DNA of 64,000 nt from Bradyrhizobium sp. sBnM-33 (GTDB lineage: Bacteria > Pseudomonadota > Alphaproteobacteria > Rhizobiales > Xanthobacteraceae). Under the pieces are notes generated by a model that worked only from the letters and a program-made list of their open reading frames with translations, made no database searches and was not told the DNA's origin. The first letter of the stretch is position 1; each line of letters starts with the position of its first letter. Both the position numbers and the translations under genes were made by a program. Where the stretch lies: positions 6,510,001 through 6,574,000 of the forward strand of contig NZ_CP136624.1 in the NCBI RefSeq assembly GCF_032917945.1. The letters are read 5' to 3'. Shown here piece after piece: positions 19,739 through 28,561 of the stretch.

Positions 19739-20623
19739 TCAGAGGTCGGCCGCTTCGTGACTTCTGAAATTCGCCGCGATCGCCTCGCCGGTCGTGATCC
19801 ACAGGTCGGGGCAGGATTTGGCATAGGTGAGAAATTCGCGCAGCAGCCGAAGCCGCATCGGACGACCGCTGCATTGCGGATGCAGCACGGTCGTGACCAT
19901 CGCGCCCCAATCCCTGACCTCATCGAGCTCATCCTTCCAGATCGAGAGCACATGCTCCTTCGGAAAGATCGGCCGCGGGCTGAATCGGGCGGACAATCCG
20001 TGCATCCAGTCGTCGTAGCTTGCCGTCACCGGAAGCTCGATCGTGCCCGGCCTGCCGTCTGCAAGGCGATGGCGGTAAGGCCGCACGTCGTCGCGAAATG
20101 ACGAGGTGTAGATGATACCGTGGCGCACCAGCGCCACACGCAGCTCTTCGGTGAATTCGCCGTAGGGCGCGCGGTAGCCGGTCGGCTTGACGCCGAGCCG
20201 GCGCTTCAGCGCCTCGAAGCCCCGCTCCAGTTCCTCCTCGATCCAAGGATCTCCCGGATCTGGCAACAGATGGTGATACCCGTGGTGGCCGATCTCGTGA
20301 CCGGCCTTGAGAATGGCCTCTGCCATCGCGGGATGCGCATCCACCGACCAGCCGGTGACGAAGAACGTCGCTTTCAGATCAAGCTGATCGAGCAGCTCCA
20401 AAAGTTTTGGCGTGCCGACGCGCGCCTCGTAACCGCCATAGCTCATCGTGATGAGGCGCTGGGCGTGTAACGCATCTTTACTGGTCCAGGCGGTCTCCGC
20501 GTCCACGTCGAAGGAGAGGAACATCGCTGATGTATAGGGCTTTGGCCACGGATAATCCGGCGCCGGCGGCGCGGTGTTCGCGGGAATGAGCGGAATGCTC
20601 GCAAGCGCTTTACTGTCCAGCAT
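19739..20623 (-). CDS. Polysaccharide-deacetylase-fold hydrolase, PgdA/PuuE/imidase-like
   Basis: A 294-residue NodB-homology protein without a signal peptide. The metal/catalytic Asp is in MFLSFDVDAETAW, the HxxxH motif is in GHEIGHHGYHHL, and the GYRAPYGEFTEE segment supplies the arginine motif. The architecture (cytoplasmic, YGGYEARVGTPKLLELLD insertion, C-terminal TTVLHPQCSGRP) matches the group containing Helicobacter PgdA, PuuE allantoinase and bacterial cyclic imidases better than secreted chitin deacetylases. It overlaps the upstream binding-protein gene by 14 bp and lies in a hydantoin/amide operon, so ring opening of a cyclic imide or ureide is a better guess than cell-wall modification. 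The specific substrate is inference. Confidence 0.82.
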   Translation of the reverse strand: MLDSKALASIPLIPANTAPPAPDYPWPKPYTSAMFLSFDVDAETAWTSKDALHAQRLITMSYGGYEARVGTPKLLELLDQLDLKATFFVTGWSVDAHPAMAEAILKAGHEIGHHGYHHLLPDPGDPWIEEELERGFEALKRRLGVKPTGYRAPYGEFTEELRVALVRHGIIYTSSFRDDVRPYRHRLADGRPGTIELPVTASYDDWMHGLSARFSPRPIFPKEHVLSIWKDELDEVRDWGAMVTTVLHPQCSGRPMRLRLLREFLTYAKSCPDLWITTGEAIAANFRSHEAADL

Positions 20624-21425
20624 TGATGGTCGCCTTCTCTACGCCGTAGTCGGTCAATTTCCACTTCGCTAGCAAAGCACGGTAGGTGCCGTCAGCGATC
20701 AAGGAGTCCAGGGCCTCCACTACCGCTTGCTGCAGCACCTTCTCCTTCACGCCCAACGCAAGCCCGGTGAACTGGGTTGCGAACACATCGCCGACGGGGA
20801 GATAGACGCCCGGTTCGAGGTCCATGATGTAGGGAAGCGTCTCGCCCCCTTGGACGGCCGCGTCGATCCGTCCCTGCCTTAGCTGGGTCCGGGCATCGGC
20901 CGATCCTTCCGTGCCGACAAATTGAATCGGGTTGCCACCGCAGTGGGCCTCGCTCCAGGCAGCGATCAGCTTCGGAAACGACGTGCGCCGGCTGGCGCCG
21001 ACTCTTTTCCCGCAGAACGCCGTCGTGTCCTTGAACTCGGCGGCGCGCGATTGCTGCACGAAAAAGCGAGGCCCGTTGCGAAGGTAATCGACAAAGGTCG
21101 CCGTATCCTGCCGGCTCGCCATATCCGTCATACCGGACAGGATCGCATCCACCCTCCCCGTCGCGATCGCAGGCATCATCTGGTCGAAGCTGGTTTCGTT
21201 CCAGACAATCTTGACGCCGAGCTTCTTGCCGAGCGCCTCGCCAAGCTCGACGTCGAAACCGGTCAGCGTGTTGGTAGCGGGATCGCGGAATTCCATCGGC
21301 GGATAATTCGGTACGATCGCGACCTTGATACTGCCCTGCCTGGCGATTTCCGGAGGCAGCTCGATCGCCATGGCCGGAGCATTGGCGGCACTGAGGAACG
21401 CGGCCGCAAGAAAACGTTTCATCAT
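20610..21425 (-). CDS. Polar amino-acid ABC substrate-binding protein (SBP_bac_3), second copy
   Basis: A 271-residue periplasmic binding protein of the amino-acid family. A Sec signal peptide ends near NAPAMAIELP. The landmarks YPPMEFRDPATNTLTGFDVELGEALGKKLG and the Arg-rich ligand region (SGMTDMASRQDTATFVDYL) fit SBP_bac_3. It is clearly paralogous to the binding protein at 23054-23878 (for example RQGRIDAAVQGGETLPY versus KQGRIDAAVQGTETLPY). It follows the ATPase gene by 13 bp, so one transporter appears to have two binding proteins. Confidence 0.93.
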   Translation of the reverse strand: MMKRFLAAAFLSAANAPAMAIELPPEIARQGSIKVAIVPNYPPMEFRDPATNTLTGFDVELGEALGKKLGVKIVWNETSFDQMMPAIATGRVDAILSGMTDMASRQDTATFVDYLRNGPRFFVQQSRAAEFKDTTAFCGKRVGASRRTSFPKLIAAWSEAHCGGNPIQFVGTEGSADARTQLRQGRIDAAVQGGETLPYIMDLEPGVYLPVGDVFATQFTGLALGVKEKVLQQAVVEALDSLIADGTYRALLAKWKLTDYGVEKATINAGQ

Positions 21426-21438
21426 GAAATTCGCTCCA

Positions 21439-22203
21439 TCAGATTACCGCGGAAAGAAAGGATTGAGTACGTACTTCACGGGGCTTGCCCAGAACCTCCG
21501 CTGCAGGCCCGGACTCCACGATTGCGCCATGGTCCATATAGACGACCGTATCCGCTACCTCCCGCGCGAAGCCGAGCTCGTGCGTTACCACCATCATCGT
21601 CATGCCGCTGCGGGCAAGCTCCTTCATGACGCTGAGCACCTCGCCGACCAGTTCGGGATCGAGGGCACTGGTCGGCTCGTCGAACAGCATCAGCATCGGC
21701 TTCATGGCGAGCGCGCGGGCAATCGCCACCCGCTGCTGCTGCCCGCCGGAAAGCTGTGAGGGATAGGCATCAGCCTTGGCCGCCAACCCGACACGCCCGA
21801 GCAGCTCCATCGCCGCCGCCCGCGCTTCTTCCTGCTTGCGGCCCTGCACCTGCACCGGACCTTCGGTGATATTTTCAAGCGCGGTCTTGTGCGGGAACAG
21901 GTTGAAGCGCTGAAACACCATCCCGGTCTTCAGGCGCTGGCGTGCGATCTGCCGCTCAGTCAGGCGATGCAATCGCCCACCCTCTTCTCGTACGCCCAGC
22001 AACTCGCCATCCAGCCAGACACCGCCACTGTCGACTGACGTAAGCTGGTTGATACAACGCAGAAGCGTCGTCTTGCCCGATCCCGACGCGCCGATCAGGC
22101 AAAGCACCTCGCCTGCCCAGACGTCCAGCGAGACCTGCTTCAGGGCCTGAAACTCCCCGAAGCTCTTGCTAACCGAACGGATGGCGACAAGGGGCTGGGT
22201 CAT
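21439..22203 (-). CDS. Polar amino-acid ABC transporter ATPase
   Basis: A 254-residue ATPase of the GlnQ/HisP class. Walker A is GASGSGKTT (about residues 37-45), the signature is LSGGQQQR, Walker B is [13 protein letters not shown], and the switch His is in [12 protein letters not shown]. The length and the [16 protein letters not shown] segment are typical of amino-acid importers. Its start overlaps the permease stop as ATGA (22200-22203). Confidence 0.96.
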   Translation of the reverse strand: MTQPLVAIRSVSKSFGEFQALKQVSLDVWAGEVLCLIGASGSGKTTLLRCINQLTSVDSGGVWLDGELLGVREEGGRLHRLTERQIARQRLKTGMVFQRFNLFPHKTALENITEGPVQVQGRKQEEARAAAMELLGRVGLAAKADAYPSQLSGGQQQRVAIARALAMKPMLMLFDEPTSALDPELVGEVLSVMKELARSGMTMMVVTHELGFAREVADTVVYMDHGAIVESGPAAEVLGKPREVRTQSFLSAVI

Positions 22204-23057
22204 CGGTTGATCTGCAATGCTCCACGCGCGAAGCGGCGCTCAAGTAGCATCTGCAGAGGCGTCAAAATTGATACGACGAGCAGATACCAGGAGCCGGCGA
22301 CGATCAGGAGTTCAATCACGCGCGAATTCGCGTAATAGATATTCTCGGCGGCGTGCAGCACCTCCGGATACTGGATGACGCTTGCGAGCGACGTCGCCTT
22401 CACCATGCCGATGAACTCGTTGCCTAGCGGCGGGATTACGACCCGCATCGCCTGCGGCAGGATGATCCGGCGCAACGCGCGCAGCCGTCCCATGCCGATC
22501 GCCTTCGCGGCCTCATATTGTCCGACGTCGACCGACAGCATGCCCGCCCGCATCACCTCGGACGTGTAGGCGCCCTGATTGATGCCGAGGCCGAGCAGTG
22601 CCGACAGAAACGGCGTCATGACATCGACCGCCCGGGCCGACCACAGGCCCGGAATGCCGATCGTCGGAAACACCAGCGCGAGATTGAACCACAGCAGTAG
22701 CTGCAGGATCAGCGGCGTGCCGCGGAACAGCCAGGTGTAGCCGGCGGCGACGGACGTCAGAACCGGATTGGACGAGAGCCTCATGATCGCGACGACCACG
22801 CCCAACACGATGCCAAGTGACATCGCGAGCACCGCCATCACCATGGTGTTGGTGATGCCCTCAAGGATCACTTTCGCGGTCAAGAAACGGCCGACATAGG
22901 TCCATTCGATCTGACCGTTGACGAAGGCACGACCGGTCGCAGCCAACACGATGACAATCGCTGCCGCAGCGAGCCATCGCTGCCAATGAACCTGACGTGC
23001 GACCGTCATCCCCGAAATATCGGGAAAACCCTTCGCCAGCGGAGGCGCTGCTCTCAT
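22200..23057 (-). CDS. Polar amino-acid ABC transporter permease (HisM/GlnP type)
   Basis: A 285-residue inner-membrane permease with an N-terminal TM segment, [14 protein letters not shown], a [19 protein letters not shown] loop, the EAA motif [22 protein letters not shown] and [16 protein letters not shown]; all are hallmarks of the HEQRo-type amino-acid permeases. Only one permease gene is present, so the channel is probably a homodimer. It overlaps the upstream binding-protein stop by four bases and the ATPase start by four bases. Confidence 0.96.
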   Translation of the reverse strand: MRAAPPLAKGFPDISGMTVARQVHWQRWLAAAAIVIVLAATGRAFVNGQIEWTYVGRFLTAKVILEGITNTMVMAVLAMSLGIVLGVVVAIMRLSSNPVLTSVAAGYTWLFRGTPLILQLLLWFNLALVFPTIGIPGLWSARAVDVMTPFLSALLGLGINQGAYTSEVMRAGMLSVDVGQYEAAKAIGMGRLRALRRIILPQAMRVVIPPLGNEFIGMVKATSLASVIQYPEVLHAAENIYYANSRVIELLIVAGSWYLLVVSILTPLQMLLERRFARGALQINR

Positions 23058-23878
23058 TGCGTGGACGCATTCATCATTGGCTGGGCCACCGCGTTCGCGC
23101 CCAATCCGTATTTGTCTAGAATGGCCTTATAGGAGCCGTCAGCGATCATGGCGGCGAGATGTTGCGTCACCACCTCGCGCAGCGCCACGTCGTCTTTCCG
23201 GAACATGATGCCCTGATAGCCGGTGGCGAACGGCTCTCCGATGACGCGGTATTTCCCCGCCTCTTGCTGCTGGGCGTAGGGCAGCGTCTCGGTGCCTTGC
23301 ACTGCGGCATCGATGCGTCCCTGCTTGAGCTGGTTGCGAACATCGACGCTGTTCTCGCCCGGAACATATTGCACGGCGGGCTTGCCGTTTGCCTCGCAAT
23401 TCTGCTTGCTCCATTTCTCGATCTCGACCGGGAAGCTGGTGCTGCGCGTCGTCCCGACCTTCTTGCCGCAGAGATCGATGGGGGATTTCGCGGCATTCTC
23501 CGTCAGGACGAAGAACTGCGGCCCCGTCGCCAGATAGTCGATGAAATCGGCGGTCTCACGCCGCGAGCTGCGGTCCGAAATGCCACTAATGATGAAATCC
23601 GCGCGCTTTGTCTGCAATGAGGGGATGAGTTCGGCGAACGGCGTTTCGCTCCAGACGATCTTCACGCCCAGCCGCTTGGCGATTTCGTTGGCGAGATCGA
23701 TATCGAGCCCGACAAGCTGGTTTGTCGTCGGATCGCGGTATTCCATGGGAGCGTAGGTCGAGTTGACCGTCAGGCGCAACGTGCCCGCTTGCTTGATCGA
23801 TTCCGGCAGTTCGGCGGCCTCTGCCGTTGCAGTGGTCAGGAGCGCGGCGAACCCAAGGAAGAACGAGATACGTGTCAT
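23054..23878 (-). CDS. Polar amino-acid ABC substrate-binding protein (SBP_bac_3), first copy
   Basis: A 274-residue periplasmic binding protein. The start ATG at 23878 is fixed by AAGGAG seven bases upstream, inside the last codons of the carbamoylase gene, and by the signal peptide MTRISFFLGFAALLTTATAEA; a 75-codon upstream extension in the same frame is antisense-like noise. Family landmarks are YAPMEYRDPTTNQLVGLDIDL and GISDRSSRRETADFIDYL. It directly follows an N-carbamoyl-D-amino-acid hydrolase (one base between stop and start), which hints that the ligand is an N-carbamoyl or free amino acid. Confidence 0.94.
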   Translation of the reverse strand: MTRISFFLGFAALLTTATAEAAELPESIKQAGTLRLTVNSTYAPMEYRDPTTNQLVGLDIDLANEIAKRLGVKIVWSETPFAELIPSLQTKRADFIISGISDRSSRRETADFIDYLATGPQFFVLTENAAKSPIDLCGKKVGTTRSTSFPVEIEKWSKQNCEANGKPAVQYVPGENSVDVRNQLKQGRIDAAVQGTETLPYAQQQEAGKYRVIGEPFATGYQGIMFRKDDVALREVVTQHLAAMIADGSYKAILDKYGLGANAVAQPMMNASTQ

Positions 23879-23879
23879 A

Positions 23880-24878
23880 TCAGCTCCTTCGGGCCCGCAC
23901 TGCACTGGCCGCTTGATGTTTAACCGCTTCGAGCGTGGCCGGCTCGACAACACCGGCACGCTCCGTGATGATCGTGTATTGCTCCGGCCGCCGGTGCGCG
24001 GCGAAATTGAACATCTTGTCCTTGCCCTGGCGACAGAGATCGAGGTCGAGGTCAGCAACGATGATTTCGTCCGCAAGCGTTTGCGCTTCGGCGACGATCC
24101 GGCCATTGGGATCCACGATGCAGGAGCCGCCGATCAGTCCGGAGCCATCCTCGTTTCCCGCCTTGGCGACCGCGATCGCCCAGGTGGCGTTCATGTAGGC
24201 GTTGGCCTGGGTCACGAGCCTGGAATGGAAGGTGCGCAGCGCCGCATCTTCGGAGACACCGCCGTTTGGATCGTACGCCGCGGAGTTGTAGCCGACACAA
24301 ACCAATTCGACACCCTGCAGGCCCAGCACGCGCCAGGCTTCCGGCCAGCGGCGGTCATTGCAGATCATCATGCCCATGATCGCGAAGTGCCAGTCCGGTC
24401 CTGCCCGAAAGGCAGGAAATCCCAGGTCGCCATATTCGAAATAGCGCTTTTCGAGCTGCTGATAGGCTGCATCGGCACGCGGCTCGATCGAGCCCGGCAA
24501 ATGCACCTTGCGATAGCGCCCGAGAATTTCGCCGTGGCTATCGACCAGGATCGAACAATTGAAGCGCCGACCGCCCGATGTCAGTTCGGCGTAACCGATA
24601 TAGAAGCCGATGCCGAGCGCCCGAGCGCGATCGAACAAGGACTGCACGGCCGGATTCGGCATCCCGCGCTCGAAGTAATGGTCAAGCGCTTCGCCCTCGA
24701 TAAGCCATCGTGGGAAGAAGGTCGTGAACGCCAGTTCGGGAAAAACCACCAGCGTTGCGCCGCGCGCAGCCGCCTCCTCCAGCAACGCCAACATGCGGCC
24801 AAGCGTATGCTCTCGCGTATCAGCTTTTTGCGTCGGCCCCATCTGAGCAGCGGCGGCGCGGAGAACTCGAACCAACAT
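23880..24878 (-). CDS. N-carbamoyl-D-amino acid hydrolase-like amidohydrolase (second copy)
   Basis: A 332-residue nitrilase-superfamily enzyme paralogous to the protein at 8730-9662. The triad is E48 (FPELAFTTFFPRW), K124 (RYRKVHLPG) and C173 (MICNDRRWPE). Compared with the first copy it has a longer C-terminal tail and a changed loop after the Cys (GYNSAAYDPNGG), so its specificity may differ. The start is uncertain: GGAGG lies only two bases before the ATG at 24878, and a TTG on either side is possible. It is the first gene of the long minus-strand series and is divergent from a LysR gene, the usual layout for a LysR-controlled catabolic operon. Confidence 0.9.
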   Translation of the reverse strand: MLVRVLRAAAAQMGPTQKADTREHTLGRMLALLEEAAARGATLVVFPELAFTTFFPRWLIEGEALDHYFERGMPNPAVQSLFDRARALGIGFYIGYAELTSGGRRFNCSILVDSHGEILGRYRKVHLPGSIEPRADAAYQQLEKRYFEYGDLGFPAFRAGPDWHFAIMGMMICNDRRWPEAWRVLGLQGVELVCVGYNSAAYDPNGGVSEDAALRTFHSRLVTQANAYMNATWAIAVAKAGNEDGSGLIGGSCIVDPNGRIVAEAQTLADEIIVADLDLDLCRQGKDKMFNFAAHRRPEQYTIITERAGVVEPATLEAVKHQAASAVRARRS

Positions 24879-25027
24879 TGCCTCCAATCTGAGCGGATTG
24901 CTTACCCAAGAGGCGGGTGATCCCGCTCCGATAGCGCTCCGATGCAGAGGTGATTACGCGGAAGCGCAGCCCTAAACGCAATCACTCGTGCTATGATATT
25001 TTCGGTGAGACAATAACGGGCGGTTAT

Positions 25028-25927
25028 ATGAACCTGCGCCAATTGGAGATCCTGCGTGCCGTTATCCGCCATCGGACCACGGTCGCGGCGGCGGACGAAC
25101 TGGCGCTATCGCAACCGGCGATCAGCAACGCGCTCAAGGCGATGGAGGCGCAGGCGGGCTTCGCATTGTTCGAGCGTATCAACAACCGGCTGTTCCCGAC
25201 ATCAGAAGCGATGGCACTCTACAAGGAAAGTGAAGCGATCTTTGCACTCCACGCCAAACTCGAAAATCGCGTGCGCGACTTACGGGAGTGCCGCACCGGA
25301 CTTCTATCGATCGTGGCGACGCCGCCGCTGGCCTACAGCATCATTCCGCACGCTCTATCGGACTTCCTGCGTCGCCGTCAGCAGACGCGTGTCTTCTTCG
25401 ATGTGCGGCGTTACGAAGGAATCATCGACGGCGTTTCGAGCAGGGTCGCAGAGCTCGGCTTTGCGCTCGGGCTGTCGCATCATCCCGGCATTGCGCATGA
25501 GGTGGTTCATACCGGCGAAATGGTCTGCGTCCTGCCGCCGAACCATCCGCTGGCCGAACGGCCGGTCATTTCCGCTTCCGACCTTATCGGCTTGCCCTTC
25601 ATCGGGCTGGAGCGCGGCACGCGGTTGGGCGAAGCCGTACGCGAAAGCTTTGCGCAGGCCGGCGCGCTGTTCCAGCCAACTGTGGAGGTGCGATACTGTA
25701 ATACGGCCTGCGTGCTCGCGGCCGCCGGCGTGGGCGCGGCGGTCGTCGATCCGTTTTCACCGCGCCAGAGCGGCGGCCAGGACCTGATCGTTCGGCCTTT
25801 CACGCCCAAGACCGTGGCAGTGGCCTATATGCTGTGGTCTGAGGCGGAGCCTTTATCGCGTCTGGCCAAGGCGTTTCTGAATGAAGTCCGGCAGGCGAGC
25901 CGCTCGCTGGACCGAGATGCCTCTTGA
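25028..25927 (+). CDS. LysR-family transcriptional regulator
   Basis: A 299-residue LysR protein. The N-terminal winged helix-turn-helix starts MNLRQLEILRAVIRHRTTVAAADELALSQPAISNALKAME (shown here only to locate it: residues 1-40), and the effector domain follows with the RLGEAVRE and NTACVLAAAGVGAAVVDP segments. The ATG at 25028 is chosen because the DNA-binding domain begins there; the upstream extension is not conserved in character. It is divergent from the carbamoylase gene with 149 bp between the two starts, so it probably controls the operon running from 24878 down. A second, decayed copy of its C-terminus lies at 30985-31131. Confidence 0.94.
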   Translation: MNLRQLEILRAVIRHRTTVAAADELALSQPAISNALKAMEAQAGFALFERINNRLFPTSEAMALYKESEAIFALHAKLENRVRDLRECRTGLLSIVATPPLAYSIIPHALSDFLRRRQQTRVFFDVRRYEGIIDGVSSRVAELGFALGLSHHPGIAHEVVHTGEMVCVLPPNHPLAERPVISASDLIGLPFIGLERGTRLGEAVRESFAQAGALFQPTVEVRYCNTACVLAAAGVGAAVVDPFSPRQSGGQDLIVRPFTPKTVAVAYMLWSEAEPLSRLAKAFLNEVRQASRSLDRDAS

Positions 25928-26362
25928 GCGTTGAACAATGTGCAAACAGGGCCATCTGCGACGACTCTCCGTTGAGAAGCGCCTGCCCAACATGGAAGAG
26001 CCGGTTGCGGATTGAGACAGCTGTGCCGCCACTGACAGCCCAATTCGCCCCGCTGCCGCCGATCATGATGGCGTTCGCTTCTGCACTTGTAGGCAGCACC
26101 TTGCGCTTCCTGACACCCCAGTGACACCGGCGGGGGCCGAGAAGATCAAGGCTGCCTTGGAAGTCCTTGGCTGCACGGGCGCCAAGATGGAGAGGAAACC
26201 GAGGGCAGCGGTTCATCGTCGCGCGTCAGGAACATCTAAGCCGGCGTTAACCCTGTCGGCAAACGCCCGGTACGTGGGTCGGGTTGTTAGGTCAACCGCC
26301 GCCAAGTTGCCTCATTAGATCGGAGAATTTTCACCGGCACAAATTTAAGTCGGAGGAGCATC
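25928..26362. other. Intergenic region without recognisable gene
   Basis: The 435 bp after the LysR stop hold only short overlapping frames on both strands with no family resemblance. The sequence GGAGGAGCATC immediately before 26363 is a strong ribosome-binding site for the next gene. No terminator hairpin with a T-run was found after LysR. Confidence 0.5.
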
Positions 26363-26836
26363 ATGCTGAGAATGGTGTTGTTGGGCCTCCTCATTCCATT
26401 GGGTGTAGGGGTGCTCGCGGCGATGGAACTCAGAACTCCACCGCGTAGTGCAGTAGCGGTCGTCCAGCCCCTTGCCGAGACAGCCGTAGGCATTTCCGAT
26501 TCACATGGTGCGTTGGCGAAGGCTGATCGACTTGAAACTACCGCTACCAGCAGCGAGACGCCAGCGCAGCCTGCTCTAGTCGACGAACGCATTTCTCCGT
26601 CGGAAGACATCAGTATCGGTTCTTCGGAGCCGCCGAGCGTGATCAACCGCCATCGGCACCATCCCAAATCAAAGAAGGTTACTATCGCCCCTCCTAAGTC
26701 GAAGCCAAAGAAAGCCGATATCAAGCGAACCGCCATTTCCGAGCGGCGAAAGGCCGCCAGCGACACCGGGCCCTGTCGGCTAAGCGCGTTTGGCGGCTTG
26801 CGGAAGGCTTTGAATTCAAACGACTGCGAGATCTGA
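26363..26836 (+). CDS. Small hypothetical protein with N-terminal membrane segment
   Basis: A 157-residue protein I do not recognise. One hydrophobic segment (residues 3-20, RMVLLGLLIPLGVGVLAAM) looks like a signal anchor. The middle is rich in Ser, Thr, Glu and Pro, followed by a basic, His/Lys-rich stretch (NRHRHHPKSKK, then KSKPKKADIKR) and a C-terminal pair of cysteines (GPCRLSAFG and NSNDCEI), which could form a disulphide in the periplasm. A very good ribosome-binding site (CGGAGGAG) seven bases before the ATG supports real expression. It stands alone, so context gives no function. Confidence 0.65.
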   Translation: MLRMVLLGLLIPLGVGVLAAMELRTPPRSAVAVVQPLAETAVGISDSHGALAKADRLETTATSSETPAQPALVDERISPSEDISIGSSEPPSVINRHRHHPKSKKVTIAPPKSKPKKADIKRTAISERRKAASDTGPCRLSAFGGLRKALNSNDCEI

Positions 26837-27415
26837 TTCACCGAGCCATAATTCGCCTTGAAGCGGCTTCGGTCGCTCTAACCTGATGTTATCCCTTCGT
26901 GCGAGAAAGCACCCAAGCTGCTCTATCAACAATAGAGAACGCGCGCCCTTTTACTCCCCATCGTGCAATATCGCGTGTTTGGCGCAGATCCGGGGACTGG
27001 CGTTTTTTGCCTCCGTCGCAAATCATCGATCGCGCGAGATCGCTTCCGCCTTCGAACGGGCGCTCCGCATACGAACCTGAGATGTTGCAAAGGCATCAAA
27101 CAGTCGCCCTCCCTCACGAGACGCGAAATGGCCATGCGACCCGCACCATACGTCAAATCAACGGGCGTGGCCGAGGTCGAGGCATTCCGCAACACGAGAA
27201 CGAGCAGCCAACTTATCCGAAGTGCGGCTCTGCGAAGAAGCCGCCCCTTCTGTGTAGCGTCGTCATTATCGTTCCCAGCTGATGAGCCTCTCGAGATTTC
27301 CGGAATTGCCCTGTGAGAAACGGCGTCCATCGCGCACATGTAGCGCTCCTGCTTCGTTGAACAGGCCCACAATGAAGTCCGGTTGTCGCAGAACTTTGCC
27401 GGCGGCTACCGAGAA

Positions 27416-27435
27416 TTGTCGCGATCTGTCGCAGG
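27416..27435 (-). promoter_or_regulatory. Candidate response-regulator site 1 (decamer direct repeat)
   Basis: On the minus strand this reads CCTGCGACAG followed directly by ATCGCGACAA, two decamers sharing GCGACA in the same phase. Tandem half-sites with a ten- to eleven-base period are how OmpR/PhoB-type regulators bind. It lies about 410 bp upstream of an OmpR-family regulator gene and has the opposite orientation to site 2. An isolated half-site (TTGTCGCA) occurs at 27383-27390. Confidence 0.4.
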
Positions 27436-27564
27436 GATATTGCGTTGCATAATTCGCGACAGGTTGGAGCGCCTTCGCTGATGACCGCTCCTATCAGCGC
27501 TCTTCAATCGCCTTGCTCTTCGCTGCGGCTTCCCAAATTGCATCAGGTGTCGGCAGGACATAGG

Positions 27565-27584
27565 TTTGCGACACTTTGCGACAA
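27565..27584 (+). promoter_or_regulatory. Candidate response-regulator site 2 (decamer direct repeat)
   Basis: TTTGCGACAC is followed immediately by TTTGCGACAA, a near-perfect decamer tandem. The shared TGCGACA core also occurs, inverted, in site 1. The spacing and phase suit an OmpR-family dimer, and the site lies about 260 bp upstream of the response-regulator start, so autoregulation is the natural hypothesis. Confidence 0.42.
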
Positions 27585-27841
27585 AGATGGCTCGCCGGGA
27601 CAAGGTTCTTCGACAGCTTGTGCCTAAAATGTTTCAGCACTAGATCGGATCTGCACATAAGGACGGTTCCACTCGGAATGGGCGGGGATCTTGCGATCCC
27701 GATCTGACCCCACGATGCTGTGAGGGAAACTATGCAGCAAGGATTTGATCTCGGCCGACCGTACGCGGCCGATACATTCTGTTACACTTTTCCGATGGGT
27801 TGGGTGCTGGACTTCAGTATGATGCGGAACGGAGCACCTGG

Positions 27842-28561
27842 ATGGAATCGACACCGCACATCGCCGTCGTGGACGATCACCGTGATATCCGCGACTTGGT
27901 CGGCAAATATTTGATGCAGCACGGCTACCGCATCAGCCTTGCGGAGAATGCTGTCGCACTCCGCCGTTTGCTCGAACGAAATGCTCTGGACCTGGTGGTT
28001 CTTGACATCATGATGCCAGGCGAGGACGGATTGTCCCTCTGCCGTCATCTGCGCAGCACCACTGACCTCCCCGTTATCCTGTTGACTGCCATGGCGGAGG
28101 AGACCGATCGTATCGTCGGGCTGGAAGTGGGCGCTGATGACTACGTGACCAAGCCGTTCAATCCCCGCGAACTCCTCGCCCGCATCAAGGCGGTGCTTCG
28201 ACGAGTCCAAAGCCTGCCGCCGCAGAAGGGCCGGCTCGCAACCAAGGTTGTACGTTTTGATCGGTGGACCTTTGACGTCAACCGGCGCGAGTTGCTCGGA
28301 GACGACGGCGTTGCTGTGCCGCTCAGCACGGCAGAGTTCCGCCTGTTGTGCGCATTTCTCGATCATCCAGGCCTGGTACTCAGCCGCAATCAGCTTCTTG
28401 ACCTGACCGTCGGCCGAGATGCCGATCCGTTCGACCGGAGCATTGACAATCAGGTCAGTCGCTTACGGAAGAAGATCGAGGCCGATCCGAAAGTACCAGC
28501 CTTGATCAAGACTCACTGGGGTGGTGGATACAGCCTTGTCGCAGAGGTCGAGCAGCCATGA
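27842..28561 (+). CDS. Two-component response regulator, OmpR/PhoB family
   Basis: A 239-residue regulator. The receiver domain (residues 6-120) has the acidic pair D11/D12, the phospho-acceptor D55 (VVLDIMMPGEDG), and the switch Thr and Lys in LLTAMAEE and VTKPFNPRELLAR. The C-terminal winged helix (about 140-235) contains LSTAEFRLLCAFLDHPGLVLSR and the RSIDNQVSRLRKKIE recognition region typical of the family. The ATG at 27842 is preferred over an upstream one because ACGGAGCA precedes it and the receiver fold begins there. Its stop overlaps the start of the sensor kinase gene (ATGA at 28558-28561). Confidence 0.96.
   Translation: MESTPHIAVVDDHRDIRDLVGKYLMQHGYRISLAENAVALRRLLERNALDLVVLDIMMPGEDGLSLCRHLRSTTDLPVILLTAMAEETDRIVGLEVGADDYVTKPFNPRELLARIKAVLRRVQSLPPQKGRLATKVVRFDRWTFDVNRRELLGDDGVAVPLSTAEFRLLCAFLDHPGLVLSRNQLLDLTVGRDADPFDRSIDNQVSRLRKKIEADPKVPALIKTHWGGGYSLVAEVEQP

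Larger units (their letters stand above)
26837..27841. other. Long gene-poor intergenic region upstream of a two-component operon
   Basis: About 1 kb with no convincing gene: all frames longer than 60 codons overlap one another, lack good ribosome-binding sites and show no family motifs. GC is visibly lower and less codon-structured than in the surroundings. It contains two sites made of ten-base direct repeats (27416-27435 and 27565-27584), annotated separately, which suggests a regulatory role for its distal half. Confidence 0.55.

Noticed and set aside
25800-26216. Minus-strand 138-residue frame overlapping the end of LysR
   Set aside because: A third of it is antisense to the LysR gene and the remainder has no recognisable family or ribosome-binding site.
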